A stretch of 64,000 bases of DNA from assembly GCA_017311315.1 (NCBI GenBank), contig CM029619.1:27299656-27363655 (forward strand), written 5' to 3'. Shown here piece by piece: positions 42,501 to 53,581 of the stretch. This DNA comes from Dendrocalamus latiflorus (lineage: Eukaryota; Streptophyta; Magnoliopsida; Poales; Poaceae). The position numbers and the translations under genes were made by a program. Position 1 is the stretch's first letter. Each line of letters opens with the position of its first letter. The notes under the pieces were generated by a model. It did not search any database. It worked only from the letters and a program-made list of their open reading frames with translations, and was not told the DNA's origin.

Positions 42501-45500
42501 TCCTCCCCTTCTTGAATTGGAGTCGTCCTCGACTCAAGCTCATCTTCCACGCCCAAGCAAGGTCGCAAATCTGCAATGTTAAAGGTGGGGCTAACCCCAA
42601 AATCTGCAGGCAAGTCTAACTTATATGCATTATCATTAATACGTTCAAGCACTCTAAAAGGACCATCTGCACGAGGCATGAGTTTAGACTTTCTCAATTC
42701 AGGAAATCGTTCTTTACGCAAGTGTAACCACACAAGATCACCCGGTTCAAAAGTAATATGCTTGCGTCCTTGACTACCAGCAACTTTATATTTAGCATTC
42801 ATAATCTCAATGTTCTCTTTAGTTGTCTCATGCATCTTACGTATGAAATCAGCACGTTGTTGTGCATCACAATTTACTTTTTCTGAAGCCGGAAGAGGCA
42901 ACAAGTCGATAGGTGCACGAGGTATGAAACCATAAACAATTTCAAAAGGGCATTTCTTCGTGGTAGAATGCAGCGAACGATTATAAGCAAATTCCACATG
43001 AGGCAAACATTCCTCCCACATTTTTAAGTTCTTTTTAAGCACAGCCCTAAGCATAGTAGACAATGTTCTATTGACTACCTCAGTTTGTCCATCAGTTTGG
43101 GGATGACAGGTAGTGGAAAATAACAGTTTAGTTCCTAACTTTCCCCACAAGGTTCTCCAAAAATGACTAAGAAATTTAGCATCACGATCTGAAACTATCG
43201 TATTCGGAATACCATGCAAGCGAACAATTTCCTTAAAGAACAAATCAGCAACATGTGTAGCATCATCACTTTTATGACATGGTATAAAATGAGCCATCTT
43301 AGAGAATCTATCCACGACAACAAAAATACTATCCCTCCCCTTCTTTGTCCTAGGAAGCCCTAAAACAAAGTCCATAGAAATATCTTCCCAAGGTACGCTT
43401 GGAACAGGAAGAGGCATGTATAAACCATGAGGATTAAGTCGTGACTTAGCTTTTTGGCACGTGGTGCAGCGAGAAATGAAGCGTTCGACGTCACGCCTCA
43501 TCTTTGGCCAATAAAAATGGTGGAACAGAATGTCCTCAGTCTTCTTCACGCCGAAGTGGCCCATCAATCCTCCTCCATGCGCCTCCTGTAACAACAAAAG
43601 ACGAACGGAGCCAACAGGAATGCATAGCTTGCCAGCACGGTATATGAAACCATCATGCACAACAAATTTATTCCAACCCTTTCCCTCTTGACAATTTAGC
43701 AACACGTCTTTAAAATCAGCATCATGCACATATTGCTCCTTTATTGTCTCTAACCCAAAGATTTTGAAATCAAGTTGTGAAAGCATGGTATATCTCCTAG
43801 ACAACGCATCAGCTATCACATTTTCTTTCCCCTTTTTATATTTAATGACATAGGGAAAAGATTCAATAAACTCAATCCACTTAGCATGTCTACGGTTCAG
43901 GTTGGTTTGACTTCGAATATGTTTCAAGGATTCATGATCAGAATGTATTACAAACTCTTTGGGCCATAAATAATGCTGCCATGTTTCCAAAGTTCGAACT
44001 AGAGCATATAATTCTTTATCATAGGTAGAATAGTTCAAACTAGGACCACTTAACTTTTCACTAAAGTAAGCAACAGGTTTTCCTTCTTGCATTAACACAC
44101 CCCCAAGACCTATGCCACTAGCATCACATTCTAATTCAAAAGTCTTGCTGAAATCAGGAAGTTGAAGCAAAGGGGCATGTGTTAACTTATCTTTGAGAGT
44201 GTCGAAAGCTTGTTGATGATTGGTGGCCCAAGTAAAAGGAACACCCTTCTTTGTAAGCTCATTCAATGGTGCAGCGAGGGTGCTGAAATCCCGAACAAAA
44301 CGCCGATAGAAACCAGCGAGCCCGAGAAAACTCCGCACTTGTGTGACCGTTTTAGGAGGCGGCCAACTCTGGATAGCGATGATCTTGGCTTCATCAACCT
44401 CAATTCCCTGCAGAGTAACAACATAGCCAAGAAAACAAACTCGATCGGTGCAAAAGGTGCACTTTTCGAGGTTACCAAACAAACGTGCATCTCTCAAAGC
44501 AACAAAAACAGCACGTAAGTGTTCAAGATGTTCATCTAGTGACTTGTTGTAAATCAATATATCATCAAAGTAAACTACCACAAACTTACCAATGAAAGCA
44601 CGTAAAACCTCGTTCATTAATCTCATGAAAGTGCTAGGGGCATTAGTTAAACCAAAAGGCATCACTAGCCACTCATATAACCCGAACTTAGTTTTAAATG
44701 CCGTCTTCCATTCATCTCCAAGTTTCATTCTAATTTGGTGGTATCCACTACGCAAGTCAACTTTAGAAAACATTGTAGAGCCACTTAATTCATCAAGCAT
44801 GTCGTCTAACCTAGGAATAGGATGACGGTATCTAATGGTAATATTATTAATAGCTCTACAATCAACACACATACGCCACGACCCATCTTTCTTTGGAACC
44901 AAAAGTACAGGAACAGCACATGGACTAAGGCTCTCACGTACGTACCCTTTGTCAAGCAAGTCTCGCACTTGACGCTCAATCTCCTTAGTGTCCTCCGGGT
45001 TGGTTCGGTATGGCGCACGGTTGGGTAGAGAAGCTCCTGGAATCAAATCAATTTGATGTTCAATACCCCTAATTGGTGGCAGCCCTGGGGGTATCTCAGT
45101 AGGAAACACAATCTCAAATTCCTGCAAAAGGTTAGTGACAGCAGACGGCAAAGAGCTAGATATATCATCAAGTGAAAATAAAGCATCTTTGCATATCAAA
45201 GCATAGCATGGCATTTCATCATGACAAATTTCAGCAAGATCAGATTTGGTTGCAAGCATGACACAACCCTTTAATTTAATTCCCTCGGTCCTAGAACTAG
45301 ATGGCAACCTCTCTTTCTTAGGTGGGAAAACATCCTTCACTACTTGCTGATTTTCAGATTCATGTTCAAGTTCTTTCTTCTTATTTTCAGCTAGCTCTTT
45401 ATCACAATTAGCAATTTCAGTGGGTGTCAAAGGTAGCAAAGTTATTTTCTTTCCTTTGTGCACAAGAGAGTATTTATTACTTCTACCATGATGAGTTGCA

Positions 45501-47155
45501 TCGGTATCAAATTCCCATGGGCGACCTAATAAAAGTGAGCATGCTTGCATAGGTACTACATCGAAATCAGCAACATCATGATAGGAACCAATGGAAAATT
45601 GCACTCTCGCAGATTGTGTTACCTTCACCTTACCGCTGTTGTTGAACCACTGAATGTGGTATGGGTGAGGATGCGCACGTGTGGTCAAGCCAAGCTTCTT
45701 GACCAATCCTGAATCCACCAAGTTATTGCAGCTCCCGCCATCAATTATAACACGAACACGGCAATCCTTGACGATGAGGAACATCTGAAACAAATTATGA
45801 CGTTGTAGCTTCTCCTCTTGCTCTCTTTGAGTGCTCAGTACTCGCTGCACAATTATGGTTCTATAACTCGCCGTAGCAGCGGCACCTAAAATCTCCTCAC
45901 CATCACTATCTGTCTCATGATCATCATCATCACCTGCAAGGTTAGCTGCAAGAGCATATTCATCCTCAACATCACTAGCACTTACATAACCACCATCTTC
46001 TGTCGCAATGTACGCCCGCTGACTTGGGCAATCTCTCATGACGTGGCCCATCCCTTTACAACGGTGGCACACAATGCCCGTCGTACGACCCGTGGAAGCA
46101 ACCGATGAAGAGCTCTTTGCTGGTGCTTGCACACTAGTAGATTTGCTCGCCTCGGGTGCTCGTGATGGTGGTGGCAGTGCTGCTGAACGCGCCCTACTCA
46201 CAGAGGGGGCAGCAGCTCGAAAAACAGGAGGTGGGGCTGTCTTGGGTTGCTCCTGTGTTGGTCTCGATGTAGACGTACCTCCAAAATTGCTCCTTGTCCT
46301 TTGTTGTCTACCCTGCAATTCTTTCTCTGCCAAACAAGCAAGCTGGAACAATCTATTGATATCATTATACTCTTTGTAATCAATTATGTCCTGAATTTCA
46401 CGCCTTAATCCCCCATAAAAACGAGCCATCTTATCCTCCTCATCCTCTTCAACATTACAACGCAGCATGCCTATTTGCAGTTCTTGATAATATTCCTCAA
46501 CAGATCTATTACCTTGGTCTAAGCGCTGCAATTTCTTACGCATTTCACGTTTAAAAGCAGGAGGAACAAATCTAGCACGCATAGCTACCTTCAATCTATC
46601 CCATGTATCAGGGGCTAAGCCAGAATTAACTACTTGAGTCCACCAAATGATAGCAAAATCTTTAAATTCACTAGTAGCTTGTCTGACTCTATGCACTTCA
46701 GGAACTAGATGGGCATTAAATTTTTGTTCAACTGCCATCTCCCAATCTAGATAAGTTTCAGCATCATAGGTACCCGCAAAAGATGGTATGGAAAATTTAA
46801 CTTTAGCAAACGGGTCATCATGAACATGAGCATTGTGATACTGAAAATTATTGTTACCTCCCATACCATGACGGTTCTGATGAGGATGGTGTCGTGGCCG
46901 TGCAGCACCGGCGTCACGGTTTTGTCTCTCATTATCATTTCCCTCCTCATGATCTTGGCCTCCATTGTTTGGTGGCCGATTCACCATTCTTTCAAGGCGT
47001 GTAGTGAGTGTTGCAATGCTCTCATTGATGGAAAGTTGCATTGTATCCATCTTCCTATCGATGTCATCAGTAATGGCAGCGCGTTGTTCATCCAAAAGCG
47101 TCATGAGCTCTCCCTTTAAAACACACTCTTGCGCATCAGACGTCTCACCTGCCAT
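42182..47155 (-). CDS. CRM-B gag-pol polyprotein
   Basis: 1657 residues from the MAGETSD start, chosen over the Met four codons upstream because CRM-A shares the AACC-ATG context. Gag with zinc knuckle C363, C366, H371, C376; protease with IIDGGSCNN (D472; DGG where DSG/DTG is usual); reverse transcriptase with YFDD at 862-865; RNase H with ECDASG (D1011). The integrase has an H-H-C-C zinc domain (about 1187-1235) and catalytic D1262, D1323, E1359 (D35E spacing). A GPF-type module (DGPFRVLERINDNAYKLDLP) and a terminal GPITRARARQLNYQVNSFL motif typical of CRM integrases follow. No frameshift or stop. The last 105 or so codons lie in the 3' LTR. The proteins would assemble particles, copy RNA to DNA and integrate it. 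Confidence 0.9.
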   Translation of the reverse strand: MAGETSDAQECVLKGELMTLLDEQRAAITDDIDRKMDTMQLSINESIATLTTRLERMVNRPPNNGGQDHEEGNDNERQNRDAGAARPRHHPHQNRHGMGGNNNFQYHNAHVHDDPFAKVKFSIPSFAGTYDAETYLDWEMAVEQKFNAHLVPEVHRVRQATSEFKDFAIIWWTQVVNSGLAPDTWDRLKVAMRARFVPPAFKREMRKKLQRLDQGNRSVEEYYQELQIGMLRCNVEEDEEDKMARFYGGLRREIQDIIDYKEYNDINRLFQLACLAEKELQGRQQRTRSNFGGTSTSRPTQEQPKTAPPPVFRAAAPSVSRARSAALPPPSRAPEASKSTSVQAPAKSSSSVASTGRTTGIVCHRCKGMGHVMRDCPSQRAYIATEDGGYVSASDVEDEYALAANLAGDDDDHETDSDGEEILGAAATASYRTIIVQRVLSTQREQEEKLQRHNLFQMFLIVKDCRVRVIIDGGSCNNLVDSGLVKKLGLTTRAHPHPYHIQWFNNSGKVKVTQSARVQFSIGSYHDVADFDVVPMQACSLLLGRPWEFDTDATHHGRSNKYSLVHKGKKITLLPLTPTEIANCDKELAENKKKELEHESENQQVVKDVFPPKKERLPSSSRTEGIKLKGCVMLATKSDLAEICHDEMPCYALICKDALFSLDDISSSLPSAVTNLLQEFEIVFPTEIPPGLPPIRGIEHQIDLIPGASLPNRAPYRTNPEDTKEIERQVRDLLDKGYVRESLSPCAVPVLLVPKKDGSWRMCVDCRAINNITIRYRHPIPRLDDMLDELSGSTMFSKVDLRSGYHQIRMKLGDEWKTAFKTKFGLYEWLVMPFGLTNAPSTFMRLMNEVLRAFIGKFVVVYFDDILIYNKSLDEHLEHLRAVFVALRDARLFGNLEKCTFCTDRVCFLGYVVTLQGIEVDEAKIIAIQSWPPPKTVTQVRSFLGLAGFYRRFVRDFSTLAAPLNELTKKGVPFTWATNHQQAFDTLKDKLTHAPLLQLPDFSKTFELECDASGIGLGGVLMQEGKPVAYFSEKLSGPSLNYSTYDKELYALVRTLETWQHYLWPKEFVIHSDHESLKHIRSQTNLNRRHAKWIEFIESFPYVIKYKKGKENVIADALSRRYTMLSQLDFKIFGLETIKEQYVHDADFKDVLLNCQEGKGWNKFVVHDGFIYRAGKLCIPVGSVRLLLLQEAHGGGLMGHFGVKKTEDILFHHFYWPKMRRDVERFISRCTTCQKAKSRLNPHGLYMPLPVPSVPWEDISMDFVLGLPRTKKGRDSIFVVVDRFSKMAHFIPCHKSDDATHVADLFFKEIVRLHGIPNTIVSDRDAKFLSHFWRTLWGKLGTKLLFSTTCHPQTDGQTEVVNRTLSTMLRAVLKKNLKMWEECLPHVEFAYNRSLHSTTKKCPFEIVYGFIPRAPIDLLPLPASEKVNCDAQQRADFIRKMHETTKENIEIMNAKYKVAGSQGRKHITFEPGDLVWLHLRKERFPELRKSKLMPRADGPFRVLERINDNAYKLDLPADFGVSPTFNIADLRPCLGVEDELESRTTPIQEGEDDEDITSIDMNTPLTASMNDGQGPITRARARQLNYQVNSFLGVNNISAEHSILPKTCDFLVLRNHGEEPRELKCRSGTVKRKPTHIREFDSDSDCSTASTSNDHNF
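42501..42513 (-). other. CRM-B polypurine tract
   Basis: TCCTCCCCTTCTT on the plus strand (AAGAAGGGGAGGA on the element strand), directly beside the 3' LTR. It is identical to the CRM-A and CRM-C tracts and overlaps the ORF. Confidence 0.85.
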
Positions 47156-48239
47156 GGTTAGTAGCAAACAAAAGACAACACAAAGGTATTATCCCTATCA
47201 ACTACTAGGTGGCGAGAAGTAGAATCACACACTCTCAAGCGTCTTATCACACTCTTACAAGTGTTCTTACCAATGTAGCAGGTGGTACAACCGGTGGCTG
47301 GTTCGTGACACCGTGTCGAGCGTGGGTACGATTGCAAGAGGGAACCTGTTCTGATCAAGAGTAGGTGTAGCTTGGAAGGCACAATATGGTAGCAATGGAG
47401 AACAATCAGTTCATTTCAGAATTGCATAGAATTGAATTATAGTTCGTATCTAGCACTTAGCCTATGTTGCTGATCAACCAAGGATGGAAGAAGGCTAAGA
47501 ATAAGTGTATGGCAAAGTGTAGGAGTGGTAAATACAAGATAATTCAATCCAATTCAAACTGGAATTGAAGAACACAAGGATTGACCCAAAACTGAAAACT
47601 TCAGATTTCTGTCCACTGGACAGCACGTTGGTAATTCGGCCGTAACTTTTTGTCAGATGCCTCTTTTTCACTGATTAGTTTTTTTACTGTTTTCTGACGG
47701 CTTTTTCTACAGATTTTGTTTTGGGGCCAACTTCTGAATCCCAACACAGAAATTCGCACAAAAATCACAACTGCTGACTGTTGCAGATTCACAACAGATA
47801 ATTAGGTCAACTTTCACCGCACATATCTCTTAACTGCCTGGCTGGAATGATGTGAAATTTTACAGATAGATGGATAAGGAAATTTTGAATCTAATGGCGG
47901 TGGTCCCACTCAAAAATAATCTCGGAATCAAAAGATATGATGTTTTTGGTGGCGGCTGCAGAGGAAGGAAAGATCAGCCGAAATTGGAAATTAGGGTTTG
48001 GGTTGGGGAATTTTTTTTTTGTTTGGATTTTCAATGGAACAAAGATATAACCAGCAACTAGACAATACTATGACGGACACAAATTCAATTTAGCAAACCA
48101 AAACTAACAGATTGAAAGGCACAACGGGGTTTGGACAGCGGAAATTAACTCTTTTTGTGGGGCAATTTTTTTTTCTGGACTATAGGAAATAAAAACCAAT
48201 CTACTAACTAGGGATACAAGAATTACCTCACGGGCAACC

Positions 48240-48255
48240 GTTGCTCTGATACCAA
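48240..48255 (-). other. CRM-B primer binding site
   Basis: On the element strand TTGGTATCAGAGCAAC directly follows the 5' LTR; it matches the initiator tRNA-Met type of site and is identical to CRM-A. Confidence 0.85.
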
Positions 48256-48256
48256 C

Positions 48257-49209
48257 TGATGTGACGATGGCCCGATCTTCCGAGAGGTACTGATAAGTCG
48301 ATTGTGGAGATCTCGACGTTGATGATCCAAAGGCTCCGACCAAAACAGATCGAACCCCTCGCAATCACTACACCACTGCTCCGTTGGTTATCAACCGTGC
48401 CGAACACGATTGACCTCGCCAAGAAGGCTATCTCCTGCAAGCGAATCGAGAACACAAGCAAGAGAGTAAAAGATGCAATCTGAAATTGCGAATAATGTTT
48501 AAGTTCACAAGTTGGGGTTCCTCAAACCGAACATGCGGCGAAACTGCTAAGCAGAATAAACTCTTAAGAAAAACCCGAGGAAAACTAAAGGGGTGCGACC
48601 TCCTTAAATAGGAGTGGGGGAGGCCGCACTTATCTAACAAAAGGGGATGTGGTACTATTCACGGGTACTGTTCACGTGAACAGTACACCCATGATTAGTG
48701 CAGGCCCAAATAGTCTAAGTGTGATTACAAGGCCCAAGGCCCACTTTGACTCGGACTGGAAAAGTGACGCCACTTGTTTTGCAGTTTCTGATCGGCTCGG
48801 ATGGAATTTCGAGGTGAGACCAGATTCATCTGAAAGTAGACTCCAAGATCTTTCCAACGAGTACTCACGGGCCCCGAGAAACCTTCTAGATCAAAAGTTA
48901 TGGTCATTTGAAGTAGGCGCTGTCGAGCAGTCCGAATCTGAGTCGAACTCGCGAATATGAGTTGGCTTGCGCTTGACGGTTCCACTTCTACACTTGAGCT
49001 CGCGTGGTTCTTCTCCATGGTTCCTAAGGACAAGAAAATCACAAGTCTTAGGAAGTATCGAATGCTCAGCGGAAATATTATTGACTCCTAAAAACGAGTT
49101 TACCTGATAGTTGAGTTGACGAGCACGTGCCCGAGTGATTGGACCTTGCCCATCATTCATGGAAGCAGTAAGAGGGGTGTTCATATCAATAGAAGTGATG
49201 TCCTCATCA
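48257..49209 (-). repeat. CRM-B 5' LTR
   Basis: 953 bp, with about three differences from the 3' LTR. The leader (47156-48256) between it and the ORF closely matches the CRM-A leader (15993-17095). Confidence 0.92.
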
Positions 49210-49214
49210 ACACC

Positions 49215-49743
49215 TCAGGGTTAACCTTTAGGCTTTATTTTTGAAAAACAAGGTCCTTTTGGGGAAAATGTTTTCGAGAAATAATCTTGTTTTGACTATT
49301 TGAGAAACCAAAATGAATTTTTTGAATAAGTTTTGGCATGTAGTCAAACTTATGAAAATTTCCTTAGAAGATCCTGGTTTGTTAAAAATGAGTTTGAAAG
49401 CGAATTTTGTAAACAACTTGATAGTCGATCCTCTAAGGATAAAACAATTTTTTTTAAAAAAATGAGTTTCTAATTTAAGCTTTTGTGATTTTGGCCCAAA
49501 GTAGGTTTTCAAGGAGATCTTACAAGGGGAGTACTGGATTTTGAATCAGGGATAAGAGAGTTGTAGAAGTAAAAATGGCTAGGGCAGCATATAGATGAGA
49601 GGGAATCATTTAAGAGAGATGAGAATGAGCAATACTACCTATATTTTTGGAAATAAAGTTTTGAAGAAACAATTCTAGTCATGAGACTAACAACCAGGCT
49701 AACTAAGTTACGACTTACAGTCGATATGCTCTGATACCAGCCC
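49215..49743 (-). other. Element H leader and primer binding site
   Basis: Noncoding AT-rich sequence ending at 49725-49739 with TATGCTCTGATACCA, the complement of a TGGTATCAGAGC PBS, four bases before H's 5' LTR. This fixes H's orientation as minus. Confidence 0.65.
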
Positions 49744-50457
49744 TGTCAGACCCAAATTTTACAATCTGGAATCCTCTGTGATTCCACTGCACTATTCCTT
49801 GGATCAGTAGATAATGCTCACAGATACAGTGCTAAACATCAAAATACATATCATACGAAAGCTTAAATATATTAGTAGATTTACTCATGGGTCGATTAGG
49901 CTGAAATCAATGAAAATGCAGCAGCGAAAATGAAGCCCATAGGCAGCCAACTGGGGGTTTGCGACCTAGTCCTTGACATCTTCATCTTCTTCACCATCTT
50001 AACCAGATGTGTTGCGATCTGACTCCTAATTTTGAATTAATTGAGTGAGTGAGGGTGAGCACAAACCACCGTGCTCCGCGAGCCAATACACATGATGCAA
50101 TTAGATAACATGAATGGCTTAGTAAGGAAAGGCTCGGGTTATTTTATTTGCCATAAATTGCTTTTAAACTATGATATATAGAAATTTCCTAAGACTTAGC
50201 AATTTGAACTAAAACATAAGGTGTTAAGAATGCAATAATAATAGCGATCCAGATTCCATCCACCGTTACATGGTTTCTGCACCATATGCCAACCTTTCAG
50301 CATTATAACCGCTTACCATATCACTGGGGCAACATTCAGGGCAACACAAATCAGGACTTTCTACTGCCCTCCACTTTTTCAATTTTCACCCACAAAGTTT
50401 TTGAAATAGAACTATATCTGGTTAAGTTCCCATATCCGCCCTTGACCGTGGGCATGA

Positions 50458-50469
50458 CTATTCGAATAG
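50458..50469. promoter_or_regulatory. CTATTCGAATAG palindrome
   Basis: Perfect copy of the module in H's 5' LTR, preceded by CCCTTGACCGTGGGCATGA. Confidence 0.5.
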
Positions 50470-50558
50470 TTTTAACTCTGCAGAGCTTGCACACTTTACC
50501 CACAAGAGACAAGCCGCTCGTTGCCCCGCATGATTCCTTGGTTATGCGTTGAGTGGAC

Positions 50559-51445
50559 TAATGTGATGATGGTCCGATCTTCCAAAAGGTACTGATAAGT
50601 CGATTGTGGAGAACTCGACGTTAATGATCCAAAGGCTCCGACCAAAACAGATCGAACCCCTCGCAATCACTACACTACTGCTCCGTTGGTTATCAACCGT
50701 GCCAAACACGGTTGACCTCGCCAAGAAGGCTATCTACTGCAAGCGAATCGAGAACACAAGCAAGAGAGTTCAAGATGCAATCTAAAATTGTATTGCGAAT
50801 AAAGATTAAGTTCACAAGTTGGGGTTCCTCAACCGAACATACGGTGAAACTACTAAGCAGAATAATCTCTTAAGAAAAACCCGAGAAAAACTAAAGGGGT
50901 GCGACCTCCTTAAATAGGGAAGGGGAAGCCGCTCGTATCTAATGAAAAGGGGTGCGGTACTATTCATGGTTACTGTTTACATGAATAGTACCGGCCCACA
51001 TAGCCTAAGTTACAAGGCCCTCGGCCCACTTTGACTCGGACTAAAAAAGTGACACGACTTGTTTGGCAGTTTTTGATCGGCTCAGATGGAGTTTGGAGGT
51101 GCGACTAGATCCATCTGAAGGTAGACTCCAAGAGCTTTCCAACAAGTACTTGTGGAGCTCAAACGGACTCCGTATTTGAAAGTTATGCACATTTGAAGTT
51201 GGGCCTATCAGGCTGAATCCGAATTGATCTAGAGGCCGAATTGGATTCCAAAACTTGTCCAACTTGAACTCTTGTTTCAATTGGTCCACAAGTGATGTGG
51301 TGCTACAAAAAAATATATTTTTTCATCATTAGATAGCATCATATTCTCATTTAAAATATGTTGAAGCTGAAGGAACGAATTCACCTTTAGTTCAATCTTG
51401 ATATTGGGCGCTATGGTCGTATGTATTTGTGGTGTGGTCACATCA
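50559..51445 (-). mobile_element. Solo LTR of the CRM-A family
   Basis: 887 bp between perfect TGGAC duplications (50554-50558, 51446-51450). On the minus strand it begins TGATGTGACCACACC and encodes or retains the CRM-A-specific U3 phrases (CACATCACTTGTGGACCAATTGAA). One terminal base has mutated (TA for TG at the left). It is more diverged from CRM-A than CRM-A's LTRs are from each other, so it is an older insertion of the same non-autonomous family. Confidence 0.85.
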
Positions 51446-51849
51446 TGGACCATCACAGTAACTTTTCAAAATATCTCACCCCTTTCATCATCTCACCCAT
51501 GTGGGCTTCTCCTGCTTGCAGCAGGTCCCATAAGTTGTGTGGGATGTTCTTCTTCTATGCGTCTAGCAGTTGGACTACCCACACTGACTAGCACGTTGCA
51601 GAAAACTTCACCCTCTGTGAGTGTCCCATTCAAGTTGTCACATAGACAGCCACTTGCACTACCTGATGAGGGCATCCTTTTCATAGATACAACCGTGCTG
51701 ACTCCAAAACAAGCTCAACAAACTAAAATTGTGATACAAGGACCAATGACTCGAGCACGAGCACGTCAACTTAACCATCAGGTGAATGCGTTCCTAAGTT
51801 TGCATACAAAAGTTTCAAAGAATGGAATACTACTTAATACTATGAACGC

Positions 51850-53581
51850 TAGAATGTGATGCTAGTGGAATTGGATTGGGTGGTGTGTTGTTGCAAGAAG
51901 GTAAATCTGTGGCATACTTTAGTGAAAAATTGAGTGGGCCTAGTTTAAACTATTCTACTTATGATAAGGAATTATATGCTCTAGTTCAAACTTTCAAGAC
52001 ATGACAACATTATTTATGGCCCAAAGAATTTGTCATTCATTCTGATCACGAGTCATTAAAGCATATTAGAAGTCAAGAAAAATTGAACAGTAGGCATGCA
52101 AAGTAGGTTGAATTCATAGAGTCTTTTCCTTATGTCATAAAACACAAAAAGGGAAAGGAGAATGTTATTGCTGATGCATTGTCTAGGAGATATACCATGC
52201 TCTCACAACTTGACTTCAAAATATTTGGATTAGAAACAATTAAAGAGCATTATGTTCATGATGATGATTTTAAAGATGTGTTGCTGAATTGTAAAGAGGG
52301 AAAAACGTGAAATAAATTTGTCCTAAATGATGGATTTTTGTTTAGAGCTAACAAGCTATGCATTCCAGCTAGCTCCGCCCGTTTGTTGTTGTTACAGGAA
52401 GCGCATGAAGGTGGGCTGATGGGACATTTTGGAGTGAAGAAGATGGAAGACATACTTTCTAGTCATTTCTTTTGGACAAAGATGAGACGTGATGTGGAAC
52501 ATTTCGTTGCTCGCTGTCACGACTTAATCCTCATGGTTTGTATATGCCTCTACCTGTTCCTAGCGTATCATGAGAAGATATTTCTTTGGACTTTGTTTTA
52601 GGACTGCCTAGGACAAAGAAGGGGAGGGATAGCATATTTGTTGTTGTTGATAGATTTTCTAAGATGGCACACTTCATACCATGTCATAAAAGTGATGATG
52701 CTACCAACAATGCTGATTTGTTCTTTCGTGAAGTTGTTCGCTTGCATGGTGTGCCAAATACAATAGTTTTCGATCATGACACTAAATTCCTTAGCCATTT
52801 TTGGAGAACTTTATGGGCTAAATTGGGGACTAGGCTGTTATTTTCTACTACTTGTCATCCCCAAAATGATAGGCAGACTAAAGTTGTGAATAGAACTTTA
52901 TCTACCATGCTTAGGGCTGTTTTGAAAAAGAACATCAAAATGTGGGAAGAATGCTTGCCTCATATTGAGTTTGCTTATAATCGTTCACTGCATTCTACTA
53001 CAAAGTTGTGCCCTTTTGAGATTATCTATGGTTTTGTGCCTCGTGTTCCTATTGATTTGCTACCACTTCCATCTTTGGAGAAGTTAAAGTTTGATGCTAA
53101 ACAATGTGTTGATTTGATGTCGAAAATGCATGAGACAACCCAAGAAAATATTGAACGCATGAATGCTAAATATAAACTTGCTGGTAGTAAAAGAAGGAAG
53201 CATTTAACTTTTCAACCGGGTGATTTAGTTTGGTTGCATTTGACAAAAGATAGATTTCCTGAATTGAGGAGGTCTAAGTTGATGCCTAGAGCTAATGGTC
53301 CTTTCAAAGTGTTGGAAAAGATTAATGATAATGCATATAAGGTTGAGTTACCTGCAGATTTTGGGGTTAATCCCAGTTTTAACATTACAGATTTGAAGCC
53401 ATACTTAGGAGAAGAAGATGAGCTTGAGTCACGAATGATTCAAATGCAAGAAGGGGAGGATGATGAGGACATCATTTCCATAGATACAATCGTGCCAACT
53501 CCAAAACAAGCTCAACAAACTGAAACTACGATACAAGGACCAATGACTCGAGCGCGAGCAGTCAACTTAACCATCAGGTGA
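51850..53581 (+). pseudogene. CRM-C RNase H-integrase relic
   Basis: It begins at ECDASGIGLGG and aligns with CRM-B to the C-terminus. Stops replace Trp in KT-QHYLW (TGA), AK-VEFIE (TAG) and after KEGK (TGA). About 22 bases are lost at 52517-52520, removing the second half of the zinc CxxC. The longest open part, 52586-53581, holds the integrase core, with D in MDFVLGL and D in VFDHDTKF, but the catalytic Glu is Lys (TKVVNRT for TEVVNRT). A 1-base deletion near 53555 disrupts the terminal GPMTRARARQLN motif. It is inactive. Confidence 0.8.

Larger units (their letters stand above)
41548..49209 (-). mobile_element. CRM-B: intact CRM-clade Ty3-gypsy element
   Basis: 7662 bp with two 953-bp LTRs (41548-42500, 48257-49209) that differ at about three sites by eye (0.3%), and a perfect ACACC duplication (41543-41547, 49210-49214). 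PBS complement at 48240-48255, PPT complement TCCTCCCCTTCTT at 42501. One unbroken gag-pol ORF extends into the 3' LTR. LTRs starting TGATGAGGACATC, the initiator-Met PBS, integrase ORF overlap with the LTR and a C-terminal GPITRARARQLN motif instead of a chromodomain fit the CRM clade (CRM/CRR centromeric elements). It looks competent for autonomous transposition. Confidence 0.9.

Noticed and set aside
51041..51859. ORFs across the CRM-A-type solo LTR and CRM-C junction
   Set aside because: They cross element boundaries fixed by TSDs; not genes.
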